The translations under genes and the position numbers were made by a program. This document shows, one piece after another, positions 1-8,700 of a stretch of DNA of 16,340 bases. Location: contig CAKUMP010000023.1 in assembly GCA_934667795.1 (NCBI GenBank), positions 1-16,340 on the forward strand, in the 5' to 3' direction. The notes under the pieces are model-generated. The model saw nothing but the letters and a program-made list of their open reading frames with translations. It had not been told where the DNA came from and searched no databases. Every line of letters begins with the position of its first letter. Position 1 is the first letter of the stretch. The DNA is from an uncultured Chthoniobacterales bacterium (GTDB lineage: Bacteria; Verrucomicrobiota; Verrucomicrobiia; Chthoniobacterales; CAKUMP01).

Positions 1-508
1 CTTCTTTAAAATGTGCCGCCGGGGCAACTACCGTAACCTGAAGCTGCCAGCCTTTAGGAGAAAAATAAAGGATTGAACGCTTGAAAGCTTCGCCAAAAAG
101 CTCGTAACTCGCTTGAACTTCCAGAAACGGGATATTGTGCAGATTTAAGGGGTTGGTTATTTCCTTACCGATTTCAATATCTGTTGCATCTTTTGGAAGA
201 GAGGTTTGGACATTCAGCGTTAATTCCTCTTTTGTCAGTGGAAAAGGAGGGTTTCTCAGAACTTTGAAATGTACCTCTGCCTGTGACAGCTTGGGGGGAT
301 ACAATTTAAAATTCGACGCATCGATATTTTCCCAGGTCCATTCTCTCGGGAGATCGAGAAAAACGTCTGAATCCTGGTCTTGAAAGCGAAGCGCTTTAAA
401 AATGACCTCTTCCTGATTCCGATCATAAGGGGTCGCCGTGAGATTCAGACTCGCATGAAGAGACAAAGGAATGAATAAAACTAACAGGGAATAAACAAGA
501 ATACGCAT
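1..508 (-). CDS. Exported protein of unknown function, C-terminus cut by the window edge
   Basis: Read on the minus strand from ATG at 508, an open frame runs without a stop to the left edge, giving 169 codons. The first 19 residues (MRILVYSLLVLFIPLSLHA) form a typical signal peptide with a likely cleavage after LHA, so the product is exported. The mature part seen so far is hydrophilic and beta-like (for example FLDLPREWTWENI), and I recognise no domain. It starts 35 bases after the stop of the PilX-like gene on the same strand, so it is probably the fourth gene of the pilin operon. That position suggests an exported accessory role, but this is inference from order only. There is no clear Shine-Dalgarno sequence before the start. 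Nearby upstream ATGs are out of frame. Confidence 0.8.
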   Translation of the reverse strand, partial: MRILVYSLLVLFIPLSLHASLNLTATPYDRNQEEVIFKALRFQDQDSDVFLDLPREWTWENIDASNFKLYPPKLSQAEVHFKVLRNPPFPLTKEELTLNVQTSLPKDATDIEIGKEITNPLNLHNIPFLEVQASYELFGEAFKRSILYFSPKGWQLQVTVVAPAAHFKE

Positions 509-543
509 GGATTTCCGGTCATTAGAACATTTTTCAATTCCAT

Positions 544-2409
544 TTAAAACTCCATATACCAACGTTGGCGAGAATATTTGATGGTGTAGAGGAATCCGGG
601 AGGTGGGTTGCTAAGGAACGTTTCCTCAAAAAACCAGCGCCGGTTGGGAGCGGAATACACATTCCCTTTCCCCCACCTGTAATTCGCCTGCTCACTGCGG
701 AAGAGCTGAATCATGGAACCATAATAAGTAAAATACTTGCCTCCCCAGTCTTCCAGAAAGCGTGGGAAATTTTCTACCCCGCCGGAATACTCAACTCCAG
801 GCCCTGTGGGGACATTCCCGGAAACAATCGCAGTATTGACTGTCGTGTTGGTGGCTTTCCGGCTGCCAACAGAATTGGTAGAGTTACTGTCTGACCACGC
901 ATTGGACAGAACATTGACCGCATCGCCCAGAACTGCGGCAGGACGCACCTGATAACCGGAGACCGTACGTTCATCAAATTTATTGTTGGTATTGGAACGC
1001 GGCTGTTTATCCAGAGAACCGTTACTCTTGTATGTACTGCCAGTATTATAATCTCCCTGAATATAAATTGGATTTTCGCTGACAAAAGTCATCCCGACGA
1101 GATCACCGGAAACCGGGTCGGTTCGAGCGGGCAAATAAGCTCCATTCTGGAGGCGAACTGCACGGTGACGGTTATTCGAAGGGTTCGCACTGGTGTCCAC
1201 CATGTAAATCACCCCGTTCCAGTCGTAACTGGACAGATCAGGAAGGGTGGTGTTGCCGACTTTTCCACCGCCATCCAGTGCTTTTCCAAACTTGGCTACA
1301 TCCAGGCTACTGACGCGGACGTTTGCTCCCACGCGGTTGTCCTGGAGTTGCTGACCCGTAACGACAGACTTTGTGACGGCCTCGTAAAGGCTTTTGTTAA
1401 TGCCTGATGAGTTGGCGGTGACCTGTGTGCCATTAGCGTTATAGACGGTCACATTTTGATTGTTATCGATATGGACACGGACACTGGCCTGGTAATAGAG
1501 GCGGCGGTCATCGGTCTGGAGTGGATCGGAATGTCCACTGACAGGACGTTGAACCAATTCGATATAGCCGTCATTATTGGGGTTATTATCGGTCGTGTCG
1601 AAGGATTCTGTGGGGTCGAATCCGAGGGGCTGGTTGGTAATTCCTTGAGCCGGTGGAATATTGGAATTCCAGCGAGGAGCAACAGGGGTTGCGTTATGGT
1701 TGGTGTCACCAGGAGCAAACCCAATTTCCCAATCGCCAGCGAAAGTGACTTTATCTTCAAAACGCAGACTGTTATGTGCGGTGTAAAGTGTACTGTTCGT
1801 ATGAACCCAGCCATCGATCACCTGTTCAGGTCCAGGATGCATTTCGCAGATATCCTGGAAAAAAATGGCATATTGCCAGGGGTTTTCCCGCTGTTTTTCA
1901 AAAATGCGACGAACGCGTGCGGTGATCGGTCCGCCCATAGTGTTGAGCGTTACATCGGCACTGGCGAGGTAGTACACGCTTTGGATCTCGCTGGTTTGTC
2001 CGAGAACCGTATCTGGCGTGCGATCGGCTGCCAGTCGAGGGTAATCCCATTTTCCATCTGCATAAACGACGGTAGGTTTAATGGTTTCGATTGCAAAATT
2101 GTCGAGCGTATAACTTTTTCCAGGAAACAAGTTGGTGGCAGGTATTGGGAGGCTTGTATAGTCGGATGCAGGTTTATGTTCTTCCGGGCGTTCGCGACTG
2201 ATTTTGCGCCAGGTTGCATAAGCAACTTCCAGATGTCCGTCCGCAATAGCGACCGCATCTGCGAGTGTCTGGCTACGGGCGACGTTTCGGAAAAGGGTTT
2301 GCGTAAAAAGTGCGCCTGCACCGAGCAGGGCACTGAGGGTCACCAGAAGCATCAGCACGATGACCATGATGTTTGCTTGGCGATTAAGATGAAAATATGG
2401 AGTTTTCAT
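544..2409 (-). CDS. PilX-like large pilus/pseudopilus assembly protein
   Basis: A protein of about 621 residues with one strongly hydrophobic N-terminal helix right after a basic stretch (LNRQAN, then IMVIVLMLLVTLSALLGAG). This is the layout of PilX/GspK-type components, which are inserted like pilins. The canonical pilin Glu+5 is absent. The rest is a large extracytoplasmic part rich in Asn, Thr, Ser and Gly, with beta-type segments such as GNTTLPDLSSYDWNGVIYMV. It follows the PilV-like and PilW-like genes on the same strand, which resembles the pilV-pilW-pilX order of type IV pilus minor pilin operons. A GTG at 2418 lies three codons upstream in frame. I prefer ATG 2409, but neither has a good ribosome site. 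It could also be a lineage-specific cassette protein of Verrucomicrobiota rather than a true PilX. Confidence 0.75.
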   Translation of the reverse strand: MKTPYFHLNRQANIMVIVLMLLVTLSALLGAGALFTQTLFRNVARSQTLADAVAIADGHLEVAYATWRKISRERPEEHKPASDYTSLPIPATNLFPGKSYTLDNFAIETIKPTVVYADGKWDYPRLAADRTPDTVLGQTSEIQSVYYLASADVTLNTMGGPITARVRRIFEKQRENPWQYAIFFQDICEMHPGPEQVIDGWVHTNSTLYTAHNSLRFEDKVTFAGDWEIGFAPGDTNHNATPVAPRWNSNIPPAQGITNQPLGFDPTESFDTTDNNPNNDGYIELVQRPVSGHSDPLQTDDRRLYYQASVRVHIDNNQNVTVYNANGTQVTANSSGINKSLYEAVTKSVVTGQQLQDNRVGANVRVSSLDVAKFGKALDGGGKVGNTTLPDLSSYDWNGVIYMVDTSANPSNNRHRAVRLQNGAYLPARTDPVSGDLVGMTFVSENPIYIQGDYNTGSTYKSNGSLDKQPRSNTNNKFDERTVSGYQVRPAAVLGDAVNVLSNAWSDSNSTNSVGSRKATNTTVNTAIVSGNVPTGPGVEYSGGVENFPRFLEDWGGKYFTYYGSMIQLFRSEQANYRWGKGNVYSAPNRRWFFEETFLSNPPPGFLYTIKYSRQRWYMEF

Positions 2410-2445
2410 AGTTTTCACAGGGATAAGGTTAAGTGGTAGTTAAAA

Positions 2446-3282
2446 TTATTTTGAAATAGCGATTCGAGCCCGTTGAGGGATCCAAGAGTCGATAAACATA
2501 TTGGTCGCGAGGTAATCACGGTTGGAAGAGGTACTATCTGCAGTAGAAAGATTTACAGCGGCGACCTGACGTGCGTGGGGAGCGCCTGTCGCGTTGGTCG
2601 GAGTACTGAAGGGAGAAGTGCTGGTGATTCCACGGGCAATCACGGTGAAATCGGATGAAGTTTCTCGTGGATAAAAGCGCAGTTCTTCGTCTGTGACCAG
2701 GTAAGTGATTTTATCAGAAACCATAGCGGTGATGAGCAGAGCGGATGATCCTGTCGTATCGTTGGGGTCATAACCGGAAGGTACGGAGATTTTCATGGGG
2801 GCGTTTGTTGCCAGCGTAATATTTCTGCTGCCACCTGAAAGATTGCCTACCGCGGTGATGCGGGCTTCATAACGGTGCGAAGGGATCAGAAGGTATTGGC
2901 CGACTTCCGGAGTAAAGGAAGTCACGCCTACTCTGACAACGCTTGCGCCAGCATTGACTGTTGCGGTAACAGGAAAGGGACCTCCGGCGAGTTGGTGGAC
3001 CATAATGCCTGCACTGGGTCCTTCTCCAGTGATGGCGTCGCGGTTTTCATCTACCAATTGTGGGATCGAGAGCGAGCTATGGAGGTCATTTAACATGCGG
3101 GCCACCCCGGAACGCGCTTCCGCATGGGCTGTATTGACAGCAACATTTTTGGCAAAAGCATTTAATCCATAATTTGCGGAAGCGATGATTGCGAGTCCTA
3201 TACCACTGACCAGCGCGGTAGAAACCATGATTTCCACCAGGGTGAGTGCTTTCCTTTGAATAAAACAGGGAGTGAATTTCAT
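2446..3282 (-). CDS. PilW-like prepilin-type protein
   Basis: A 278-residue protein with a class III prepilin N-terminus: a short basic leader, then A12|LTLVE17 with Glu at +5, then a hydrophobic helix (IMVSTALVSGIGLAIIAS). The residue at -1 is Ala rather than the usual Gly, which prepilin peptidases tolerate in some pilins. Length and position after a PilV-like gene fit PilW-type minor pilins. The C-terminal part is a hydrophilic, beta-rich pilin-like head. Its ATG overlaps the stop of the preceding gene (ATGA, 3279-3282), so translation is probably coupled. It ends 36 bases before the preferred start of the PilX-like gene. The family assignment rests on the N-terminus and the context, not on the head domain. 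Confidence 0.85.
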   Translation of the reverse strand: MKFTPCFIQRKALTLVEIMVSTALVSGIGLAIIASANYGLNAFAKNVAVNTAHAEARSGVARMLNDLHSSLSIPQLVDENRDAITGEGPSAGIMVHQLAGGPFPVTATVNAGASVVRVGVTSFTPEVGQYLLIPSHRYEARITAVGNLSGGSRNITLATNAPMKISVPSGYDPNDTTGSSALLITAMVSDKITYLVTDEELRFYPRETSSDFTVIARGITSTSPFSTPTNATGAPHARQVAAVNLSTADSTSSNRDYLATNMFIDSWIPQRARIAISK

Positions 3283-3740
3283 AAGTCAGAAGCACGTAAA
3301 GTGTGAAGCGTCATGTTGCGGGTACGTCCACGGTATTCATAAGTGACATTCACTGTAATGGCGCGAACGGGAAGCTGGGTTCCCCCTTGTGTGATATTCG
3401 GGTTAGTAACCGTAGTTGTGACTGTACCAGAGACAAGTGTTTCGTCGGTTTGAGGGTCAATATAGATGGGGACATCATTGGCGGTAGTGGTACCTAAAAC
3501 GAGTTCCGGGGAAATATCATCCAATTGCGGGATAAAGCGGTTATTGAGGACACGATCAATCTGGTTTTTGGCAACGGTCTGAGCGCAAGTGTTGAGACGA
3601 CTGACGGCAGCATGGTGATTGAGGACCGTCATCGTCACGATCGTCCCGCCGATTGCCAGAGCGAGAATCGCAGAAGCGGTAACGACCTCTAAGAGGGAAA
3701 AACCGTGATTTTTAAATTTGGATGGACGCCGCATGTACAT
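3279..3740 (-). CDS. PilV/GspI-like prepilin-type protein
   Basis: A 153-residue protein with a textbook prepilin signal: a basic leader (RRPSKFKNHG) cleaved after Gly13, then F14SLLE18, with a Glu at +5, then the helix VVTASAILALAIGGTIV. Phe+1 and the motif FSLLEVVTASAILALAI match PilV/GspI minor (pseudo)pilins. After processing it would sit in the inner membrane and join the tip of a pilus or pseudopilus. It is the first gene of the minus-strand operon. A second in-frame ATG at 3734 is possible. No strong ribosome site precedes either start. The stop overlaps the next start by four bases. The prepilin peptidase and the assembly ATPase are not in this window. Confidence 0.85.
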   Translation of the reverse strand: MYMRRPSKFKNHGFSLLEVVTASAILALAIGGTIVTMTVLNHHAAVSRLNTCAQTVAKNQIDRVLNNRFIPQLDDISPELVLGTTTANDVPIYIDPQTDETLVSGTVTTTVTNPNITQGGTQLPVRAITVNVTYEYRGRTRNMTLHTLRASDL

Positions 3741-3760
3741 GAAAATAGATTAATACTATG

Positions 3761-3789
3761 TTACAGGAATAGCATATTGATACCTGTAA
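3761..3789. promoter_or_regulatory. Inverted repeat in the divergent pilin/epimerase intergenic region
   Basis: TTACAGG (3761-3767) and CCTGTAA (3783-3789) form 7-base arms separated by 15 bases in the 121-133 bases between the divergent pilV-like and epimerase genes. The right arm overlaps an AT-rich stretch holding TATAAA (3793-3798), and TTGATA lies at 3777-3782. It could be an operator for either gene. No consensus promoter is clear, so the function is a guess. Confidence 0.3.
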
Positions 3790-3873
3790 TTCTATAAAGT
3801 AGCATGTTTTATGCCTATTGTTGATTATGAAAATTGGGGAAACGGGTAAGAATCTGGAAAAATGGGGACAAAA

Positions 3874-4725
3874 ATGAGTGTTTTGGTTGTTGGGTGTGGG
3901 TATTTGGGGGAGCGTGTGGCGAAAAGATTCAAAGCACAAGGGCATGAGGTGATAGGGTGGGCGCATTCGCAGGCATCTGTACAGCGCTTGGTGGAAGAAG
4001 TGGGGATTGAGGGCGGAGAAGTGGATATTCGGAATAAAATGGCATGCCGGGAAGGGGAATATTCCACAGGCATAGTAGATGTCGGGATTATGTGTGTGTC
4101 CACTCGCGGAAGTGGAAAACGGGGGATCGAATCGCTGGAAGCGTATCAGGAAACGTATTTAAAAGGGGCGAGAAATTTATTAAGCGTATTTCCGGATACA
4201 AAATGGATTTATACGAGCAGTACATCTGTTTATGGGCAGACAGGAGGGGAAGAAGTGGACGAAACTGCAGAAACCGAGCCGATGAGTGCGACCAGCCGGG
4301 TGTTATTGGAAGTGGAATCGGAGTTTCTGCGTATGGGTGGGGATGTTTTGCGATTGGCTGGGTTATATGGCGAGGGGAGATCGGTTTATTTAAGAAATTT
4401 TCTGGAAGGACAAGGGAAGATTGAAGGCGACGGCAGTCGGATTGTGAATCAAATCCATGTGGAAGATGCCGCTGATGCCGTTTTAACCGTCGCTGGAAGA
4501 GACAAAGGCGGAGAAATTTATAATGTTGTCGATGACACTCCTATGACACAGCAGGCGCTTTATGAACTTCTGGTAAAATACCTGGGAGGAAAACTGCCGG
4601 AAACGGTAGAACCCGATTATCAGAAAAAGCGCGGATGGACGAGCAAGCGGGTTTTGAATGGAAAACTTAAACAACTGGGCTGGACCCCGCATTACCCCGG
4701 GTTCGAAACGTTCCTAAATCCCTAA
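3874..4725 (+). CDS. NAD-dependent epimerase/dehydratase (atypical SDR, YeeZ-like)
   Basis: A Rossmann-fold protein of 283 residues from the ATG at 3874. It starts almost directly with the nucleotide-binding strand and loop (MSVLVVGCGYLGERVA). It also shows the active-site region SSTSVYGQ (around residue 115), the RLAGLYGEGR segment and NQIHVEDAADAV, which are all typical of extended SDR/NAD(P)-dependent sugar epimerase relatives. The best match by pattern is the YeeZ-type subgroup, whose substrate is generally not known. The usual YxxxK pair is not evident: the Tyr in SVYG is followed by QTGG. An ATG 12 bases upstream (3862) is in frame, but the later start fits family N-termini and has GGGGA just upstream. 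It is divergent from the pilin operon and convergent with the next gene. Confidence 0.85.
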   Translation: MSVLVVGCGYLGERVAKRFKAQGHEVIGWAHSQASVQRLVEEVGIEGGEVDIRNKMACREGEYSTGIVDVGIMCVSTRGSGKRGIESLEAYQETYLKGARNLLSVFPDTKWIYTSSTSVYGQTGGEEVDETAETEPMSATSRVLLEVESEFLRMGGDVLRLAGLYGEGRSVYLRNFLEGQGKIEGDGSRIVNQIHVEDAADAVLTVAGRDKGGEIYNVVDDTPMTQQALYELLVKYLGGKLPETVEPDYQKKRGWTSKRVLNGKLKQLGWTPHYPGFETFLNP

Positions 4726-4730
4726 TTATG

Positions 4731-4909
4731 ATTTCGGATTTCGGATTGTGGATTTCGGATTGTGGATTTCGGATTGTGGATTTCGGATTGTGGATTTCGG
4801 ATTGCGGATTGTGGATTGTGGATTGTGGATTGCGGATTGTGGATTTCGGTCACAAATCATAAATCATAAATCATAAATCCGAAATCCGAAATCCGAAATC
4901 CGAAATGGA
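4731..4909. repeat. Heptanucleotide repeat array with inverted arms
   Basis: The whole gap between two convergent genes is made of 7-base units in perfect register. Seventeen units of the family ATTTCGG/ATTGTGG/ATTGCGG fill 4731-4849. A 4-base spacer follows, then three AAATCAT units (4854-4874), four AAATCCG units (4875-4902) and a degenerate unit. AAATCCG is the complement of the ATTTCGG family, so the right arm can pair with the left. An 18-base stretch at 4730-4747 is perfectly complementary to part of 4875-4903. Unit types alternate strictly at 4738-4800. It resembles the short tandem repeats of intergenic regions in some bacteria. Placed between stops, it could act as a bidirectional terminator or RNA-stabilising hairpin, but this is inference. 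Confidence 0.9.
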
Positions 4910-5611
4910 TTATCGTAATGGTTCGGCTTTGAGGATTTCCACGGTGCGGAGGAGGCTCATGGTGGCGAGATCGAATTCGGTGAGGAGGGTGCTTCCAAAG
5001 CGTCGGAAAACGACTACCAGGCGGTTTTGTTCCAGGAGTTCTGCGGATTCGAAGTGCGAGACTTCGTCGAGGATTTCATTGTAGAAAGCGCCCACATCAT
5101 TGCTGACCGCGATCGTGAACAGCGGGGACTTGGATGAAGCATCGGAAGAAGCCTTTTGCAGCACATAAATTCTCCAGAGGAGCACCGGCTTTTCTGTGTT
5201 TTCGAGTGCAAATTTCAAATCTTTAGTGATACGGATTTCTTCCGCATTATTTTTGAGGAGCCAGCGGATTTCGCCGGAATCGGAATCATAGAAAACGTAA
5301 TTTTTGATTTTGGCAGAAGAGGAATATTTGGAGAATCCGATACTGGCAGAGGAGTGATCGACCAGGGAGCCGATGAACACGGGAGTGTTGGGGACCTGGT
5401 TGAAATGGGAGATGCGGTAAATGAGGTTGTTGGAATCTTCTCCATCGGCTTCCGCGCGCACGACAGGAGGAAGTGTTTCGGAGCGACGGGAGTCGCGATA
5501 AGACGTGAAAAGCCCGAAAAGAATCGTGCCGGATGCACCAATAAGAATTGCCAGGATGATAATTCCATTGATTCGCCAGATAATACGGTCGAGTTGAGAA
5601 GGTAAATTCAT
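4910..5611 (-). CDS. Single-pass membrane protein of unknown function
   Basis: A 233-residue protein with a short N-terminal cytoplasmic segment (MNLPSQLDRIIWR) and one hydrophobic helix at about residues 14-35 (GIIILAILIGASGTILFGLF). A periplasmic domain of about 195 residues with mixed alpha/beta character follows. The helix is followed by an Arg-rich segment (YRDSRRSE), so the orientation is not certain. I recognise no family. It stands alone on the minus strand: its stop abuts the heptad array, and 103 bases separate its start from the end of the SNF2 gene. It may be the last gene of the lacI-SNF2 unit. The stretch 5612-5714 holds only a short imperfect inverted repeat at 5643-5658 (TTCTTGT, AA, ACGAGAA). 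Confidence 0.7.
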   Translation of the reverse strand: MNLPSQLDRIIWRINGIIILAILIGASGTILFGLFTSYRDSRRSETLPPVVRAEADGEDSNNLIYRISHFNQVPNTPVFIGSLVDHSSASIGFSKYSSSAKIKNYVFYDSDSGEIRWLLKNNAEEIRITKDLKFALENTEKPVLLWRIYVLQKASSDASSKSPLFTIAVSNDVGAFYNEILDEVSHFESAELLEQNRLVVVFRRFGSTLLTEFDLATMSLLRTVEILKAEPLR

Positions 5612-5714
5612 GGATACGGGGAGAAAATGCCAGTATTAGGGGTTCTTGTAAACGAGAATCGTATATGAGAAAGAGGGGCGTACCAGGACAGAAGTGCTTT
5701 AAATGGACCTTTCC

Positions 5715-8700
5715 TTACGTCTTCGAGAGCAGGAAATTGAAATCCTGGAGGGTGAGAGGAGAGGGCTGGGGGGCATCGGATGGGTGGAGAAGTTCTTCAA
5801 ACAGGGAGAGTTTGGTTTTTTTGAGCGCAAGGATTTTTTCTTCGACGGAATGCCGCAGGATGAGTTTATGGATAAAAACCGATTGGGACTGGCCGAGTCG
5901 ATGTGCGCGATCGGACGCCTGGTTTTCGACTGCGGGGTTCCACCAGGGATCGAGATGGAGAACATGGGACGCGCGTGTGAGGTTGAGGCCGGCGCCTCCT
6001 GTGCGCAAAGAAATAAGGAAAACGGGTGGTGCAGTGGGGGTTTGGAAGCGTTGGACGAGGGGTTGGCGCTTCGGGATGGGGGTAGAACCGTCGAGACGAA
6101 GGAACGGGATTTTGTGAGAAGTGAGAATGGGTTCGATGAGATCAAGAGCACGGGTAAATTGGGAAAAGACCAGGCAGGCCTGATTTTCGACGATCAACTC
6201 CTGGATTTTCAGTAAAAGGAAATCGAATTTTGGAGAGGAGGCCGGGAGGGTGGGGTCGATGAGTGCGGGTGAGATACAGAGCTGGCGGAGTTTGGTTAAA
6301 GCGGCGAGCGCGAGAATACCGGCCTGTTGCGGGGACTGATGCGAAAAGGCATGGAGGACATTATTACGGATTTTTTGGGTTGTTTCTTCATAAAGTGCTT
6401 GCTGGGTTTCGGATGGATCGAGAAAGACAGAGGTTTCGATCTTGGGCGGAAGGTCTTTCAGGATTTGCGCTTTGGTACGCCGCAGCAGAAACGGACGGGC
6501 ACGCTCAATGATCGCAGAAGAAAATTTAATTGCATTCTGGAACGATTTGTAGGTGCCCAGCAGATCCGGGAGGACAGTGTGCATGATGGAAAAAAATTCT
6601 CCATGATGGTTTTCCATCGGGGTGCCGGTGAGGCAGAGCTTAAAATGCGCTTTGAGCGAGCGACATGCTTTGGCACGACTGGAGTGGTAATTTTTGATCA
6701 ACTGTGCTTCGTCAAAAATCACCGTGTGAAATGTGTAATCCGCCAGTTGAGAAATTTTCCGTCGGACAAATTCGTAAGTGGTGAGAATGACATCGGAATT
6801 CTGGAAGGAGAGGTAGGGTGTTTGGGAAGTGAAATGCGTGATGCGCAAGTGAGGATAAATTTGCTGGATTTCCTGCTGCCAGTTGGACAGGAGAGTGGGC
6901 GGAAGGACAATGAGATGTGGAACGTGGCGGTCAGGTGGGAGCAGAGAAGGAATGGAGTGGCTGTGAATAGCGGCGAGAAGCAGGATGGTCTGCAGTGTTT
7001 TGCCCAGTCCCATATCATCTGCGAGGCAGGCGCCGAGTTGGTTTTGATAAAGAAAAGCCAGCCAGGAGAAGCCTTCCAGTTGGTACGGACGTGGGATGAG
7101 ACGAACCGCTGGTGGACAGGGGAGCTGAGGGATCCATTGGGGCTCGTGTAATTGAAGGAGGAATTTTTCCAGTGCGGGATGAAGTTCCAGCTTTACTTCG
7201 GGAGCAGAAAACTGGAGCCACGGGAAAACCAGCGTTTTGTGGATGCGGGTGTGATGCGTGGGAGGATCAGAAAATTCTGCGGAAACGGTGAAAGGAGCCG
7301 TCCGGGAAGGCAGTTTATTCAGATGAGAGGAAGCAGGAAGCAGGGTGAGGATCTGCTGAAGCAACTCTCGGCTTTTTTGGGGTAAAATGAAAATGGAATC
7401 TGTATTTTTTGGGAAAAATTTCCCGTGCAGGAGTGCTGACCAGAATTGAGGAGCAATGGGGGCGTCGTTGCAGCGAATCGTGATAAAGACATCCCAGTGA
7501 TCTGATTTTGTACCGGGCTGGATTTTGATATGGATTTCGAGCGGGTGAAGTTGAAACGGAAGGTTGCCAAGAAGGACAGGGATTCGGGATTTTTCGGTAA
7601 GCGCCAGAATCGTGGGCAATTGCTGGAACAGAGCATTCCAGGGGGCGGAAAATTTTAGTGGGGATGAATGAGGGACTGGCATGAGCGTGGAAATATGCGC
7701 TGCGGCAAGAACCATGGAAGAAAATTGTCTGGCCCCGTGGGGATCCATGTTCCATTCGTCCTGGTGGTCAAGCGTCAGGATGGCTGGGAGAGCGTGTAAC
7801 GAATGAATAATCTGCAGGGATTGTGTAAACGCTTTTTGCAGAGGTGCGATCAGTTGAGCAGGAAGTTTAAATTGAGAAAAATCCGGGACGGGAGGAGTGG
7901 ACACACCGGAATGGGAAATGGTTTTTTTTAATAAGGGCAAAAAACAGTCCCGATAAATAATGGGGAAAAGATTTTCTTTGTAAAAAGGGAGAAGCGGGGT
8001 GAGAAGCAGTTCCAGAATGCCTCCCGCAGCATCGCTGAGGGTTTGATGCGCGATCGTTTGTAATGTCAGATGGGCATCCTGTTCGACATGCTGGATCTGG
8101 ATTTTGTGGGGGATGGGACTTATTTTGGGTGAGGATTGGGGGAGTGGGGTGGAGTTTTTGGTGAGAAGAATACGGGGAGGGGAAGATTGCAGATCGGTGG
8201 GGTTGATCAAAAGCGAAAGGTTATTGAAAGCAGGTGCGGGGATGGGTTGTGGAGATAAATGGGAGAGAGTGTCGTGCATGGTATTCACGCTGTGTTCATG
8301 CGGGGAGGCGTGCTGGAGCAGGATGGTGGGTGGAGAAGGGAGGAAATACACATGCGGTTCAAGCGGGAGGAGCGGTGTGGAAGAGGGGTGCTGGGAAGAA
8401 ATCAGGGAAGGGGTGATGTGCTGTCGGGAGGCATCGAGCTGAAGCTGAAACCGGATATCCTGATGGATCTGTTGAATGGGAATGGCTTTCCCTTCAGCGG
8501 TTTGGAGAAGAAGAGGAGAAGAAAGCGAAGGGAAGACCTGCTGGAGAAGATTCCAGAAACTGCGGCGCTGGATGCGTGGGTGATTCAGACGCATGAGAAG
8601 TTCCGATTCCGTAGGGGAGAGCGGAGGACCATGGAAGTCTATTTCGATATGAGGCGTGTGCGTCGCATGAGGAGAAGGAAAAAGGATGAAATAATTTGCC

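Noticed and set aside
1456..2439. A 327-codon open frame on the plus strand
   Set aside because: It lies entirely antisense to the PilX-like gene, its translation shows no domain, and the opposite strand carries the coherent pilin-type protein.
4731..4909. CRISPR array
   Set aside because: Units are 7 bases long and contiguous, with no 20-40 base spacers. It is a simple tandem heptad repeat.
5643..5658. Short inverted repeat TTCTTGT-AA-ACGAGAA as a terminator
   Set aside because: The loop is only two bases, the arms contain a mismatch, and no T run follows, so a terminator cannot be supported.
5703..7151. Several plus-strand open frames inside the SNF2 gene
   Set aside because: They are antisense shadows made long by the skewed composition of the SNF2 gene. 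None shows a recognisable motif or ribosome site.
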